Of a DNA stretch of 16,061 bases, positions 1-9,352 are shown in pieces (positions within the stretch are counted from its first letter, which is position 1; every line of letters starts with the position of its first letter). The stretch is from positions 1 to 16,061 of the forward strand of contig JAGCCD010000119.1 in NCBI GenBank assembly GCA_017651785.1, read 5' to 3'. This DNA comes from Bacteroidales bacterium (GTDB lineage Bacteria > Bacteroidota > Bacteroidia > Bacteroidales > UBA932). The position numbers and the translations under genes were made by a program. The notes beneath the pieces are model-generated. The model searched no databases, was not told where the DNA came from, and saw nothing but the letters and a program-made list of their open reading frames with translations.

Positions 1-1397
1 ACAAAGCCCTCAAGCGCGCCCACATCCTGGAGGGACTGCTCAAGGCCATTGACGTAATTGACGAGATTGTACACATCATCCGTCACTCCAAGAGCGTAGA
101 CGACGCAAAGGCAGAACTAATCGCTACCTTCGGCTTCACTGAAATCCAGGCCGCGGCAATCGTAGAAATGCGCCTCCGTCAGCTCACCGGACTCGAGAAA
201 GACAAGCTCCAGGCCGAGTACGACGATCTTGAGAAGTTCATCGAGCGCTGCCGTATCATCCTCGGCAGCGAGGCGGAGCAGCTCGCCATAGTAAAGTCCG
301 AGTCCGCAGAAATGAAGGCCAAATACGGAGATCCCCGCCGCACCGAGATAACCCTCGCCGCAGACGAATTCAACCCCGAGGACATCTATCCCGACGAGGA
401 TGTGGTAATCACCATCTCCCATATGGGTTACATCAAGCGTACCCCTCTGGCAGAGTTCCGCACTCAGAGCCGCGGCGGCGTGGGCAAGAAAGCCAGCGCC
501 ACCAGGGACGAGGACTTCATAGAGCACATCTTCGTCGCCAATATGCACTCCGTGATGCTCTTCTTCACAGACCAGGGCATCCGCTACTGCAAGAAGGTCT
601 ATGAGCTTCCCGAGGGCACCCGCACCTCCAAGGGCCGCGCCGTGCAGAACCTCCTCGCCATAGAGGCGACGGACAAGATCCGCACCTACCTTAACATCCC
701 CCTGCCCAAGAACGCAGATATGGATGCAGAGCGCTACGTCATACTGGTCACCAAGAAGGGCGTCATAAAGAAGACCGACCTGGCAGACTACACCAACTCC
801 CGCAGCTTCAACAAGGGCATCCGCGCCATCAACATCCGCGAAGGGGACGAACTGCTGGACGCCCTCCTCACAGACGGCAAGCACGAAATAATGATCGCCG
901 CCCGCAAGGGCCGCTGCTGCCGCTTCGACGAGTCCGAGCTCCGCAGCCTCGGCCGCAACAGTTCCGGCGTTCGCGGTATCAACATAGACGAGGACGACGA
1001 GGTAATCGGAGCCCTCTCCGCCAACCCTTCAGATCCCGACTACGCTTCTCGTACCGTACTGGTAGTGAGCGAGAACGGCTTCGGCAAGCGCACAGATACG
1101 GAGGAGTACCGCAAGACCTCGCGCGGCGCCAAGGGCGTCCGTACCATCAACATCACGGACAAAACTGGCCCGCTTGTTGCAATAAAGTCCGTCACAGAAG
1201 AGAACGACCTTATGATAATCAACCGTTCCGGCCTCACTATCAGAATGCCGGTAACAGACATCAGGGTCGCAGGAAGAGCCACGCAAGGCGTCAAGCTCAT
1301 CAACATCCGCGAGGGAGACTCCATAGCAGCGGTCTGCCCGGTACCCAAAGAAGAGGAGCAGGATCTCCCCGAATCAGAAGAACAGACTCAGGAATAA
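1..1397 (+). CDS. gyrA: DNA gyrase subunit A, C-terminal part (5' end outside window)
   Basis: This is the 3' part of the gyrase A subunit, which with GyrB introduces negative supercoils using ATP. The reading frame is open from base 3, so the gene starts upstream of the window. The first residues belong to the end of the breakage-reunion domain and its long helical tower, ending in MRLRQLTGLE at about 168-197. The rest is the DNA-wrapping C-terminal beta-pinwheel. A GyrA-box-like QSRGGVG lies at 465-485, and later blades repeat a pattern of G-(V/I)-(R/K)-x-I-N-I (for example GVRGINI, GVRTINI and GVKLINI). The GyrA box argues for GyrA over ParC. The protein ends in a Glu-rich acidic tail, as many GyrA proteins do. 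The TPR gene starts 19 nt after the stop, so the two are probably co-transcribed. Identification is firm; only the missing N-terminal half (with the active-site Tyr) cannot be examined. Confidence 0.96.
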   Translation, partial: KALKRAHILEGLLKAIDVIDEIVHIIRHSKSVDDAKAELIATFGFTEIQAAAIVEMRLRQLTGLEKDKLQAEYDDLEKFIERCRIILGSEAEQLAIVKSESAEMKAKYGDPRRTEITLAADEFNPEDIYPDEDVVITISHMGYIKRTPLAEFRTQSRGGVGKKASATRDEDFIEHIFVANMHSVMLFFTDQGIRYCKKVYELPEGTRTSKGRAVQNLLAIEATDKIRTYLNIPLPKNADMDAERYVILVTKKGVIKKTDLADYTNSRSFNKGIRAINIREGDELLDALLTDGKHEIMIAARKGRCCRFDESELRSLGRNSSGVRGINIDEDDEVIGALSANPSDPDYASRTVLVVSENGFGKRTDTEEYRKTSRGAKGVRTINITDKTGPLVAIKSVTEENDLMIINRSGLTIRMPVTDIRVAGRATQGVKLINIREGDSIAAVCPVPKEEEQDLPESEEQTQE

Positions 1398-1416
1398 CCA
1401 ATTATCACTCATAAAA

Positions 1417-2724
1417 ATGAAACGAATACTTATGGTACTGGCCCTTGCGGCCGCATTCACCGCAGCAAACGCACAGGTTAAGACTGTCCCCGCTGCCACC
1501 TCCGCTCTTGAAAAGGCAAAGGCGGATGTAGAGAATCCCAAGAAGGCCGGAAAGTTCGCCACATGGCTCAAGTACGGACAGGCCCTTGTGACCGCTTACG
1601 ACGCTCCCGCCGGCAACGGTTGGGTGGGCGCATCGCGTCAGGACATCCAGATGATCTCCAATAACGAGAAGCCCATCAGCTCAGAGACCGTCACCCTTGC
1701 CGGCGAGCAGTGGCAGAAGGATGTCTATCCTACCCGCAACTACTACTACAACTCCATCGGCCAGCTCGGTGTCATAGAGGTCACCCAGCCCATCAGCCCC
1801 ACCGCCCTCAACGATGCAATCTCCGCATTCGCCAAGGCGGCTGAGCTGGATGTCAAGAACTGCAAGGCAAAGGACATCAAGGCCGGTCTGCAGTCAGTTC
1901 AGAGCAAGCTCGTAGAGCGCGCATACGCCATGTACACCCTTGGCAACTATGCACAGTCATCCAAAGACTTCGAGGCTGCCGCACTCGCAGCAGGCACCGC
2001 CCCTCTGAGCCAGATAGACACCAATTCCATCTACAACGCAGGTTTCACCTCCTGGATCTCCGGAGATACCTCACGTGCCAAGAAGTTCTTCACGGACTGC
2101 CTCAATTACGGCTACTATTCCGAGGACGGTGAAGTCTACGCCAAGCTCGCAGACATCGCAGGCAAGGAAGGCGACGCAGATAAGGGCCGCGACTACCTTG
2201 AGGAAGGCTTCCAGAAGTTCCCTCAGAGCCAGAGCATCCTCGTCGGTCTCATCAACTACTACCTCACCAACAACGGCAGCACCGACCGTCTGTTCGAGCT
2301 CCTCGGCCTTGCAAAGAAGAACGAGCCCAACAACCCTTCACTCTATTATGTTGAGGGTAACATCCGCAAGCAGCTCGGCATGTACGACGAGGCAATCCAG
2401 GCCTACCGTGCCTGCGCAGGCATAGATCCCAACTATGCATACGGCTACATCGGAGAGGGCATCCTCTACTACGAACTCGCTCTCAAATATCAGGAAGAGG
2501 CCCAGAACGAGATGAACGACGCCAAGTATATGGCTCTGGACGCCAAGTTCCAGGAGGCCCTCAAGAACTGCGTCCCTCCTTTCGAGAAGGCCATTGAGAT
2601 GGTGAGCGGTACAGACAAGGTGGGTGTGGCAGAGTACCTCAAGAACGCCTGCTTCCGCTTCCGCAATGAGGAAGAGTACGCAGAGAAGTACAAGAAGTAC
2701 GAGGCAATCGTAGCAGGCAAGTAA
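1417..2724 (+). CDS. Secreted tetratricopeptide-repeat protein
   Basis: This 435-residue protein begins with a clear type I signal peptide: MKR, a hydrophobic stretch, then an AANAQ cleavage site near residue 20. It should therefore be periplasmic. Residues about 45-130 form an uncharacterised region rich in Tyr and Asn. From about 165 onward the sequence is helical TPR-like repeats, with recognisable units near 167-194, 203-230, 237-268 and 309-340 (the last has GMYDEAIQAY followed by DPNYA). TPR arrays bind protein partners, and no catalytic motif is visible. The gene follows gyrA by 19 nt with no promoter or terminator in between, so it probably relies on gyrA transcription. A TPR gene after gyrA is, from memory, a recurring arrangement in Bacteroidales. 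The start is the ATG giving the signal peptide; the A-rich upstream sequence (cataaaa) suits the phylum. The specific role is unknown. Confidence 0.88.
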   Translation: MKRILMVLALAAAFTAANAQVKTVPAATSALEKAKADVENPKKAGKFATWLKYGQALVTAYDAPAGNGWVGASRQDIQMISNNEKPISSETVTLAGEQWQKDVYPTRNYYYNSIGQLGVIEVTQPISPTALNDAISAFAKAAELDVKNCKAKDIKAGLQSVQSKLVERAYAMYTLGNYAQSSKDFEAAALAAGTAPLSQIDTNSIYNAGFTSWISGDTSRAKKFFTDCLNYGYYSEDGEVYAKLADIAGKEGDADKGRDYLEEGFQKFPQSQSILVGLINYYLTNNGSTDRLFELLGLAKKNEPNNPSLYYVEGNIRKQLGMYDEAIQAYRACAGIDPNYAYGYIGEGILYYELALKYQEEAQNEMNDAKYMALDAKFQEALKNCVPPFEKAIEMVSGTDKVGVAEYLKNACFRFRNEEEYAEKYKKYEAIVAGK

Positions 2725-3783
2725 TCAGCGTATACCTGTGGCGGCCTGAACCCTGGCGAGGGTCGCGCACATGTTGTCATAATCAGATGGATTGAGCCAT
2801 TCGCTCCGGCGGGTGGCCCAATCTTTTATTCTGACGGTGGCGTAACTGGGCGTGAGCTTGCCCGGAAGCGTGCACCAGAGCCAGTCCAGCTGTGGCTCAA
2901 GCATCTTTTTCTCTCCGCTTATATGGTCTATTACGAACCTGAGCGTAACAGCAAGCTCGAGCCTGGTGTTTTGTGCGCTCATATTGGAAACGGCGTTGCC
3001 CATTGAATAGATGACGGGAACGCCATTTATGTGAGTAGTGTCCTGAACCACGTGAGGATGAGCTCCCACAATGGCGCTGCAACCCTGCGCGGCCAGCCAG
3101 CGGGCCCATTCTTCCTGCTTTGCGCAGTGCCTCAGCTCATACTCTACGCCCCAGTGGGGAAGTGCCACTATGAAGTCGGCACCTGCGGATTTGCCGCTCT
3201 GTATGGCTGCGGAAACGTTTTCCTTGTTCATTCTCAGCACCTCCGGCGCCTTGCCGTCCGGTCCCACATTGGTGCCGTAGGTAAAGTTGACAAGCGCTAT
3301 CCTGATGCCGTGCTTATGGATGATTAGGGGTTCTTTCCCTATCCCGGTGTAACTGATGCCGTGTGTCTGAGCCATTGCATCGTAGACCTTCACGGTGCGC
3401 AGAAGGCCCTTTGATCCACGGTCCAGGATGTGGTTGTTGGCGGTAAGGAATACGTCTGCGCCGCAGGATGCCACGTATTCTGCATAATAGTCCGGAGTGG
3501 AAAAGGCGGGATAGCCGCTGTATGGCTCGCCGCCGAGCGAGAACTCCATATTGGCTATGCAGAAATCGGCCTGCTGCATATATGGCTCGATTTGTGAGAG
3601 GAAGTACGTATGGTCGTGCTGCAACTGGCGGGTGTGCATCATAACGTCGCCTATGATGTACAGGCTGACGGTATCTGAAGGGCAGTAGAGTGGCTTTGCC
3701 TTGGGAATGGGGTAGAGGAACTGAGCCTGCGATTCCAGGCACGTCAGAAGCAGGATTGCGACTATGATTGACCTTAAACGCAC
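2725..3783 (-). CDS. CapA family protein (PGA_cap, metallophosphatase-like fold), secreted
   Basis: This protein of about 352 residues matches the CapA/PgsA family (PGA_cap), first known from poly-gamma-glutamate capsule synthesis and related to calcineurin-like metallophosphatases. Visible family motifs, numbered from the upstream TTG at 3789, are GDVMMH (47-52), NMEF (80-83), ANNHILDRG (117-125), PHWGVEY (211-217), GAHPHVVQ (242-249) and SMGN (262-265). The putative metal-binding Asp, Asn and His residues are all kept, so it is probably active. A hydrophobic N-terminus ending SQAQ indicates export. GTG at 3783 is chosen as the start. The TTG at 3789 would lie inside the likely -7 box of this gene's promoter. 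No capsule genes lie nearby, so a capsule role is not supported; many Bacteroidota carry orphan CapA proteins of unknown substrate. Its stop codon abuts the stop of the convergent TPR gene with no gap. Confidence 0.9.
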   Translation of the reverse strand: MRLRSIIVAILLLTCLESQAQFLYPIPKAKPLYCPSDTVSLYIIGDVMMHTRQLQHDHTYFLSQIEPYMQQADFCIANMEFSLGGEPYSGYPAFSTPDYYAEYVASCGADVFLTANNHILDRGSKGLLRTVKVYDAMAQTHGISYTGIGKEPLIIHKHGIRIALVNFTYGTNVGPDGKAPEVLRMNKENVSAAIQSGKSAGADFIVALPHWGVEYELRHCAKQEEWARWLAAQGCSAIVGAHPHVVQDTTHINGVPVIYSMGNAVSNMSAQNTRLELAVTLRFVIDHISGEKKMLEPQLDWLWCTLPGKLTPSYATVRIKDWATRRSEWLNPSDYDNMCATLARVQAATGIR

Positions 3784-3786
3784 GTG

Positions 3787-3794
3787 CAAATATA
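3787..3794 (-). promoter_or_regulatory. Putative -7 promoter element for the CapA gene
   Basis: Read on the minus strand, the sequence is TATATTTG, a full match to the Bacteroidota -7 consensus TAnnTTTG. It ends only 3 nt before the GTG start at 3783, so the transcript would be leaderless or nearly so. No clear -33 TTG is seen at the expected distance, which lowers confidence. Confidence 0.4.
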
Positions 3795-3805
3795 ATAAAA
3801 TTGAT

Positions 3806-3813
3806 TAACTTTG
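3806..3813 (+). promoter_or_regulatory. Putative -7 promoter element for the SPOR lipoprotein operon
   Basis: TAACTTTG is a full match to the Bacteroidota -7 consensus TAnnTTTG and is followed by C, as is common. It ends 6 nt before the ATG at 3820. It would drive the five-gene unit ending at 10286. It lies only 11 bp from the divergent -7 box of the CapA gene, so the two promoters overlap back to back. No convincing -33 TTG is present about 20 nt upstream. Confidence 0.5.
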
Positions 3814-3819
3814 CGACTT

Positions 3820-4356
3820 ATGAAGAGAATAACGCCACTGCTCGTCCTCTTGCTGCTCGCCTGCCTTGTCAGCGGGTGCGATTTCTTCCGCACGCTTGCC
3901 GGACGGCCCACCTCGCGTGAGATTTCCCGCCGCCGGGCGGTCATCGAGCGCGCAGAGGCCCGCCGCATCGCGCTGGCAGACTCGCTTGAGCAGGCAAGAA
4001 AGGACTCCATTGCCCTTGTAAGAAAGGCCGAGGCCGACTCGCTTCATGCCATAGACACTCTCACCCTCATCGGCAAGTATCACAAAGCGTCCGCCTACAG
4101 GAACATACCCACGTCGCGGCTTCGCAGCAGGTATGCCGTAGTAGTCGGAGTCTTTTCCAACGACGCAAATGCCCAGCGCATGCTCTCCAAGTATGCAAAA
4201 GAGGGGATAGACGGCTATGTGCTCCAGTACCGCAGCTCCCTCAGGGCTGCCGTCGTTTCACCCTGCAATAAGGTCGCAGACGCCCTCGCGGCTTACCGTA
4301 AGGTGCGAGGGCTGCCGTTCTCGTCCTCCCAGACCTGGATAATCGTAAACGAATAA
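3820..4356 (+). CDS. SPOR-domain lipoprotein
   Basis: This 178-residue protein starts with MKR, a Leu-rich stretch and the lipobox LVSGC, with Cys20 as the lipidated residue; it is followed by DFF. Residues about 32-80 are rich in Arg, Glu and Ala with repeated ADSL-type segments and look like an alpha-helical or coiled-coil stalk. Residues about 104-176 form a SPOR domain (RYAVVVGVFS, then a helix, then AAVVSP and a final TWIIV strand). SPOR domains bind denuded glycan strands of peptidoglycan, often at division sites, so this is probably a membrane-anchored periplasmic protein contacting cell wall. No acidic run follows the lipidated Cys, so surface export is not suggested. ATG 3820 is preferred over the in-frame TTG at 3811, which lies inside the likely -7 box. 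The next gene begins 4 nt after the stop. Confidence 0.9.
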   Translation: MKRITPLLVLLLLACLVSGCDFFRTLAGRPTSREISRRRAVIERAEARRIALADSLEQARKDSIALVRKAEADSLHAIDTLTLIGKYHKASAYRNIPTSRLRSRYAVVVGVFSNDANAQRMLSKYAKEGIDGYVLQYRSSLRAAVVSPCNKVADALAAYRKVRGLPFSSSQTWIIVNE

Positions 4357-4360
4357 GGGA

Positions 4361-5680
4361 ATGAAGAGGATTATTCTTGCAGCAATATGCATACTGGCGT
4401 CCGTGCTTGCGCAGGCCCAGTTCCGCACCTCTTACTCTGACCTTTTAGACAGCGAGACCGTTCGCGCAATGAAGGAAGACGTGGGTTTCCTCGCCTCCGC
4501 CGCCCTTGAGGGCCGCGCCGCCGGTTCCGAGGGAGAAGCAGAGGCCGCCAGATATATGTCCGCCCGCTTCCTTGAGTGCGGCGCAGACCTCCTTTATCCG
4601 GAAGAGGGAGACCTCTTCGGAATCAAGCGTCCCTCGGGCGATACGCTCCGCTCCCACAACGTCGCCGCCTTCATAACGGGTTTTGACAAGAAGCTGAAAG
4701 ACAACTACATAGTGGTTTGCGCCAGGCTTGACAACCTGGGCACCTTGACGCTGAACAAAGACGGAGAAACCGTCACAAAGACATACTACGGCGCCAACGG
4801 CAACGCCTCCGGACTTGCGATGCTCATCCAGCTTGCGCAGCGCCTTGGCACAAACAGCGTGCTGCTGGGCCGTTCCGTCATCCTGCTTGCCTCCGGTGCC
4901 TCGCTGCCGGACAATGCGGGCACGTGGTACTTTCTCAACCGCTCCTTCGGCGGCAAGATAGACGCGGCGGTAGAGCTCAATATGCTCGGCACGGGATCAA
5001 CCGGATTCTACGCCTACACGGCATCCAATGCAGACCTCAACCGCACCATTACGGCCCTTTCCGGCACCCTTCAGCCCGTTCAGCCCAGAATCGTCGCCGC
5101 AGAGCCCTGCGCCTCAGACCACCGCATGTTCTACGACAGCAAGATCCCCTCGGTCATGTTCACCTCCGGAATGTATCCTGAGTACAACAGCGAGCGGGAC
5201 ACTCCCTCCATTCTTGAGTATGACTGGATGGAGCGCGAACTCGAATACATCTATAACTGCATAGTGGAGCTCTCCAACGCGCAGGCGCCGGATTTCGACC
5301 CTTCCCAGGAAGCGAAAGACCAGTATAAGTCGGAAAAGCCCGGCGTGGTGCCATATTACGACTGCGACGTACGGCCCTCTTTCCTCGGCAGCTCAGACCC
5401 TACCGTATTCCTGCAGAAGTGGGTATACACCTATCTGCGCTATCCCCGCGCTGCGGTGGAGCAGGGCATACAGGGCCGCGTGCTGGTAGATTTCGTGATA
5501 GACGAAAGGGGAAAGGTCACCGACGTAAAGGCGGTCAAGTCATCCCATCCTCTGCTTGAGGAGGAGGCGTTGCGCGTAATCAAAGCGTCACCTGACTGGA
5601 AACCCGGCCGCATGGGCGGCAAGAAGGTGAAGTCGCAGATGTCGCTCAACGTAGAGTTCCGCCTGGAAAAGAAGAAATAG
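4361..5680 (+). CDS. Secreted M28-like pseudopeptidase fused to a TonB C-terminal domain
   Basis: This 439-residue protein has a signal peptide (MKR, hydrophobic stretch, AQAQ near residue 20). It has an M28 peptidase-like domain (about 35-305) and a TonB C-terminal domain (about 345-435; [14 protein letters not shown], then FVIDERGKV). The M28 fold aligns without gaps around the active-site motifs, but key residues differ. AHYDHLG reads ARLDNLG (121-127), so the first His ligand is Arg. GADDNASG reads GANGNASG (144-151), so the bridging Asp is Gly. GAEE reads GASL (179-182), so both Glu are lost. NLDM reads ELNM (205-208), so the Asp is Asn. Only the SDH motif His (254) and Asp124 remain. 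A catalytic peptidase is therefore unlikely; a binding or scaffold role is inferred. With a cleaved signal peptide there is no inner-membrane anchor, so it is not a standard energy-transducing TonB. It sits between a SPOR lipoprotein (4 nt upstream) and leuS (10 nt downstream). Confidence 0.88.
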   Translation: MKRIILAAICILASVLAQAQFRTSYSDLLDSETVRAMKEDVGFLASAALEGRAAGSEGEAEAARYMSARFLECGADLLYPEEGDLFGIKRPSGDTLRSHNVAAFITGFDKKLKDNYIVVCARLDNLGTLTLNKDGETVTKTYYGANGNASGLAMLIQLAQRLGTNSVLLGRSVILLASGASLPDNAGTWYFLNRSFGGKIDAAVELNMLGTGSTGFYAYTASNADLNRTITALSGTLQPVQPRIVAAEPCASDHRMFYDSKIPSVMFTSGMYPEYNSERDTPSILEYDWMERELEYIYNCIVELSNAQAPDFDPSQEAKDQYKSEKPGVVPYYDCDVRPSFLGSSDPTVFLQKWVYTYLRYPRAAVEQGIQGRVLVDFVIDERGKVTDVKAVKSSHPLLEEEALRVIKASPDWKPGRMGGKKVKSQMSLNVEFRLEKKK

Positions 5681-5690
5681 AACAAAACAT

Positions 5691-8420
5691 ATGGAATACG
5701 ATTTCAAGGCAATAGAAAGCAAGTGGCAGGAGTACTGGGCCGCAAACAAGACCTTCAAGGCATCGCAGGACACAGGCAAGCCCAAGTACTACGTTCTGGA
5801 TATGTTCCCGTATCCTTCAGGAGCGGGACTGCATGTGGGACATCCCCTGGGATACATAGCAAGCGACATCTACGCCCGCTACAAGAGGCTCAAAGGCTTC
5901 AACGTCCTTCATCCCATGGGGTACGACGCCTTCGGCCTCCCCGCAGAGCAGTACGCCATCCAGACAGGCCAGCACCCCGGCAAGACCACCGAGGACAACA
6001 TTGCCCGTTATCGCAGCCAGATGGACCGCATAGGCTTCTCGTACGACTGGGACCGCGAGGTCCGCACCTGCGACCCCGCCTTTTATAAATGGACCCAGTG
6101 GGCCTTCCTCAAGATGTTCGACAGCTGGTACGATCCGGATGCAAACAAAGCCCGTCCCGTTTCCGAGCTTGTAGACCGTTTCTGCACCACCGGTTATGAT
6201 GGAATTACTCCAGAGGCCTGGAAGGCTGCCACAGAGAAAGAGAAGTCCGATATCCTGATGCGCTATCGTATTGCTTATCAGGGAGAAACCTCAGTCAACT
6301 GGTGCGAGGGTTTAGGTACCGTCCTGGCCAACGACGAGGTTAAGGACGGCCTCTCGGTGCGCGGCGGCTTCCCCGTAGAGCAGAAAAAGATGACGCAGTG
6401 GCAGCTCCGCGTGTCGGCCTATGCCCAGCGCCTGCTGGACGGCCTTGACAAGCTGGACTGGAGCGACTCCTTAAAGGAGATGCAGCGCTACTGGATAGGC
6501 AAGTCTGAGGGCACTGAGATGGTGTTCAACACCGAGTGCGACGGCCGCCAGCTGCCCGTCACCATTTTCACCACCCGCGTAGACACCATATACGGCGTAA
6601 CCTTCATGGTGCTTGCTCCGGAGAGCGAGCTAGTTCCTGAGCTCACTTCAGCAGACCGCAAGGAGGCCGTAGAAGAATACCTCAAAGCCGTAAAGAAGAA
6701 AACCGAGCGCGAGCGCATGGCAGAAACCAAGAGCGTAACAGGCGTATTCTCAGGCGCTTATGGTATAAATCCGCTCACTGGCGAAAGAATCCCCATCTGG
6801 ATTGCCGAATACGTGCTTGCCGGCTACGGAACCGGAGCCATTATGGCCGTTCCTGCGCACGACAGCCGCGACTACGCCTTCGCCCGCAAGTTCAATCTCC
6901 CCATCGTTCCCATCATAGAGGGATGCGACGTGAGCGAGGAATCCTTCGACGCCAAAGAGGGCCGCTTGTGCAACTCCGGCTTCCTTAACGGAATGAACGT
7001 CAAAGAGGCCATAGAGGCGGCGAAAGACTATGTAGAAGCCCACGGCTTGGGCAGGCGCAAGACAAACTACCGTCTGAGGGACGCCATCTTCTCCCGTCAG
7101 CGCTACTGGGGAGAGCCGTTCCCCATCTACTATAAAGACGGCATCCCTTGCCCCGTCCCCGAGAGCGAGCTTCCGCTGCTCCTTCCGCAGATAGATTCCT
7201 ACAAGCCCACGGGCGAGGCCCCTCTTGCCCGCGCAAAGAACTGGACCTGGAACGGTTATCCCCTGGAGACGTCCACAATGCCCGGTTTCGCCGGCTCAAG
7301 CGCTTATTACCTGCGTTATATGGATCCCCACAACGACAATGCGCTTGTCTCTCACGAGGCAAACGACTACTGGCGCTCCGTAGACCTGTATGTAGGAGGC
7401 ACTGAGCACGCTACCGGTCACCTCATCTACTCTCGTTTCTGGAACAAGTTCCTCTGGGACCTGGGCTATGTGTGCGAGGACGAGCCTTTCCGCAAGCTCG
7501 TGAACCAGGGTATGATACAGGGCCGCTCCAACTTCGTATACCGTGTTGTGGGCACCAACCGTTTCGTGTCCCTCGGCCTCAAAGACAAGTACGACACCAC
7601 AGAGATTCACGTAGACGTGAACATCGTCCACGGTGACAAGCTTGACCTGGAAGCCTTCCGCGCCTGGCGTCCCGAATTCGCCGACGCCGAGTTCGAGCTG
7701 GAGAACGGCGAATACATCTGCGGCTGGGCCATAGAGAAGATGAGCAAGTCCATGTTCAACGTGGTGAATCCGGACCTCATTTGCGACACTTACGGCGCAG
7801 ACACCCTCAGGCTCTATGAAATGTTCCTCGGTCCCGTAGAGCAGAGCAAGCCCTGGGATACCAAGGGAATTGACGGCGTGAACAGGTTCCTCCGCAAGTT
7901 CTGGCGCCTCTATTACAACAAGCTTGACTGGCTGGTGGTGGACGAAGAGCCCACCAAAGATGAACTCAAGGCCCTGCATAAGCTCATAGGCAAGGAGCAG
8001 GAAGACATAGAGAACTTCTCTTTCAACACCACGGTGAGCGCATTCATGATCGCCGTGAGCGACCTTTCCGCCCTGGGATGCAACAAAAAGGCTATCCTGG
8101 AGCCTCTGGTCGTGCTCCTCAGCCCCTTCGCGCCCCACATCGCAGAAGAACTGTGGCAGAAGCTCGGTCACGATACATCGGTGGCCTATGCTTCGTTCCC
8201 CGAGTTCGTTCCGGCCTATGCGGCAGAAGACTCCGTCACCTATCCCGTTCAGTTCAACGGCAAGATGCGTTTCACCATCGACCTGCCCCGCAGCGCTTCT
8301 CCCGCAGAGGTTGAGGCTGCTGTGCGAAGCGCCGAGTCCACTCCCAAGTACGTGGGAGAGCAGTCGATAGTTAAGGTGATTGTGGTTCCTGGCAGGATTG
8401 TAAACGTTGTTGTGAAATGA
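5691..8420 (+). CDS. leuS: Leucyl-tRNA synthetase
   Basis: This cytoplasmic class I aminoacyl-tRNA synthetase charges tRNA-Leu with leucine. At 909 residues it is longer than the roughly 860-residue E. coli enzyme, as expected for this phylum. The HIGH-like ATP-binding motif is HVGH (48-51) inside [21 protein letters not shown] is intact at 683-687. The CP1 editing domain is present. Its Thr-rich motif reads TTRVDT (294-299), where many enzymes have TTRPDT, and the editing Asp that holds the leucyl amino group is Asp391 in MAVPAHD. So proofreading is probably active. An insert around residues 150-195, ahead of the [10 protein letters not shown] segment, resembles that of other Bacteroidota enzymes. 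The start ATG is 10 nt after the preceding stop, and its TGA overlaps the next gene's ATG (ATGA at 8417-8420), indicating translational coupling. Nothing suggests a T-box or other leader control. Confidence 0.98.
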   Translation: MEYDFKAIESKWQEYWAANKTFKASQDTGKPKYYVLDMFPYPSGAGLHVGHPLGYIASDIYARYKRLKGFNVLHPMGYDAFGLPAEQYAIQTGQHPGKTTEDNIARYRSQMDRIGFSYDWDREVRTCDPAFYKWTQWAFLKMFDSWYDPDANKARPVSELVDRFCTTGYDGITPEAWKAATEKEKSDILMRYRIAYQGETSVNWCEGLGTVLANDEVKDGLSVRGGFPVEQKKMTQWQLRVSAYAQRLLDGLDKLDWSDSLKEMQRYWIGKSEGTEMVFNTECDGRQLPVTIFTTRVDTIYGVTFMVLAPESELVPELTSADRKEAVEEYLKAVKKKTERERMAETKSVTGVFSGAYGINPLTGERIPIWIAEYVLAGYGTGAIMAVPAHDSRDYAFARKFNLPIVPIIEGCDVSEESFDAKEGRLCNSGFLNGMNVKEAIEAAKDYVEAHGLGRRKTNYRLRDAIFSRQRYWGEPFPIYYKDGIPCPVPESELPLLLPQIDSYKPTGEAPLARAKNWTWNGYPLETSTMPGFAGSSAYYLRYMDPHNDNALVSHEANDYWRSVDLYVGGTEHATGHLIYSRFWNKFLWDLGYVCEDEPFRKLVNQGMIQGRSNFVYRVVGTNRFVSLGLKDKYDTTEIHVDVNIVHGDKLDLEAFRAWRPEFADAEFELENGEYICGWAIEKMSKSMFNVVNPDLICDTYGADTLRLYEMFLGPVEQSKPWDTKGIDGVNRFLRKFWRLYYNKLDWLVVDEEPTKDELKALHKLIGKEQEDIENFSFNTTVSAFMIAVSDLSALGCNKKAILEPLVVLLSPFAPHIAEELWQKLGHDTSVAYASFPEFVPAYAAEDSVTYPVQFNGKMRFTIDLPRSASPAEVEAAVRSAESTPKYVGEQSIVKVIVVPGRIVNVVVK

Positions 8421-9352
8421 GCCCCAAGACAAGAAAGATTCTGAGAACCGTGTGGGACTATCTGGCCCTCACTTTTGCGTGTTTCATATTCGCCATATCC
8501 TGGGAGTGCTTCATGATTCCCAACGGAATGTCCGCCGGAGGAATGATGGGCCTGTGCACCGTCGTGCAGTACGCTACCGGGGGCCTCATTCCCGCCCAGT
8601 ATTCGTACATAGTAATAAACGTAGTGCTCATCCTCATCGCCGTGTTGGCAATGGGAATAGGATTCGGCTTCAAGACGCTGTACTGCATAGCAATGTCTAC
8701 AATCGCAATGCAGATCATGTCCGGATTCACCGTTATGCATTCCTTGCCCGGAGAGTTCTTCTACGTGCGTGAGGCGCTGCTCATCCCGGCTATCGCCGGT
8801 GTGCTTGAGGCGCTGGGAATAGGTCTCGTAATCAGATACGGCGGCAGCACCGGAGGTACGGATATCATTGCCATAATGATCAACAAGTACTGGCCCGTGT
8901 CGCTCAGCACCGCTTTCTTCGTACTGGACTTCGTAGTCGTGTCCCTGCTGCTTTTTCTGCCGGACAAGACCTTTGCCGACGCCTGCTACGGCCTGGTGGA
9001 AATCATCGTCTTCATGATAATGATAGACCCGGTGGTGGGCGGCAAGAAGTCGTCGTATCAGCTTATCGTCTTCAGTAACAAATACGAGCTCATAGCAGAC
9101 CACATCGCCAACGTTATGGAGAGGGGAGTCACCGTCCTGCACGCTCAGGGCTGGTACACCAAACAGGATAAGAACGTCCTTCTGATCCTCATAAGCCAGA
9201 GGGAGTTCCCTGCGCTTTCCAAGGTAATTAAAGAAATAGATCCCAAAGCATTCATGTCCGTTTCTCCTACCCACAATGTCTACGGAGAGGGCTTCGAGGA
9301 AATCAAGACCGGTATAACCATCAATAAGAAAAAGAATGGCGGCAATGACTAA
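8417..9352 (+). CDS. YitT family membrane protein with DUF2179 domain (first copy)
   Basis: This 311-residue inner-membrane protein belongs to the YitT family. About five to six hydrophobic segments lie between residues 13 and 205. The family signature GGSTGGTD is at 142-149, preceded by a re-entrant-looking Gly-rich helix. The C-terminal part (about 210-295) is the soluble DUF2179 domain, with RGVTVL, GWYTKQ and DPKAFMSV typical of it. The family's function is not established; transport has been proposed from topology. It starts in the ATGA overlap with the leuS stop, so its translation is probably coupled to leuS, and it overlaps the next gene by 17 nt. The neighbouring copy is a clear paralogue: both carry GGSTGGTD at the same residue numbers and the same DUF2179 motifs. 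A tandem pair suggests a heteromeric complex, which is inference. Confidence 0.9.
   Translation: MSPKTRKILRTVWDYLALTFACFIFAISWECFMIPNGMSAGGMMGLCTVVQYATGGLIPAQYSYIVINVVLILIAVLAMGIGFGFKTLYCIAMSTIAMQIMSGFTVMHSLPGEFFYVREALLIPAIAGVLEALGIGLVIRYGGSTGGTDIIAIMINKYWPVSLSTAFFVLDFVVVSLLLFLPDKTFADACYGLVEIIVFMIMIDPVVGGKKSSYQLIVFSNKYELIADHIANVMERGVTVLHAQGWYTKQDKNVLLILISQREFPALSKVIKEIDPKAFMSVSPTHNVYGEGFEEIKTGITINKKKNGGND

Noticed and set aside
2750..2763. Hairpin ACCCT-GGCG-AGGGT as terminator of the TPR or CapA gene
   Set aside because: The stem is only 5 bp, lies inside CapA coding sequence and has no T-run on either side.
3787..3789. TTG at 3787-3789 as the start codon of the CapA protein
   Set aside because: It would sit inside the TATATTTG box, and the GTG two codons later gives an equally good signal peptide; the choice is not certain.
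6571..6588. Change of TTRPDT to TTRVDT in the LeuRS editing site as a sign of lost proofreading
   Set aside because: The position is, from memory, variable in Bacteroidota LeuRS and the key editing Asp391 is kept.
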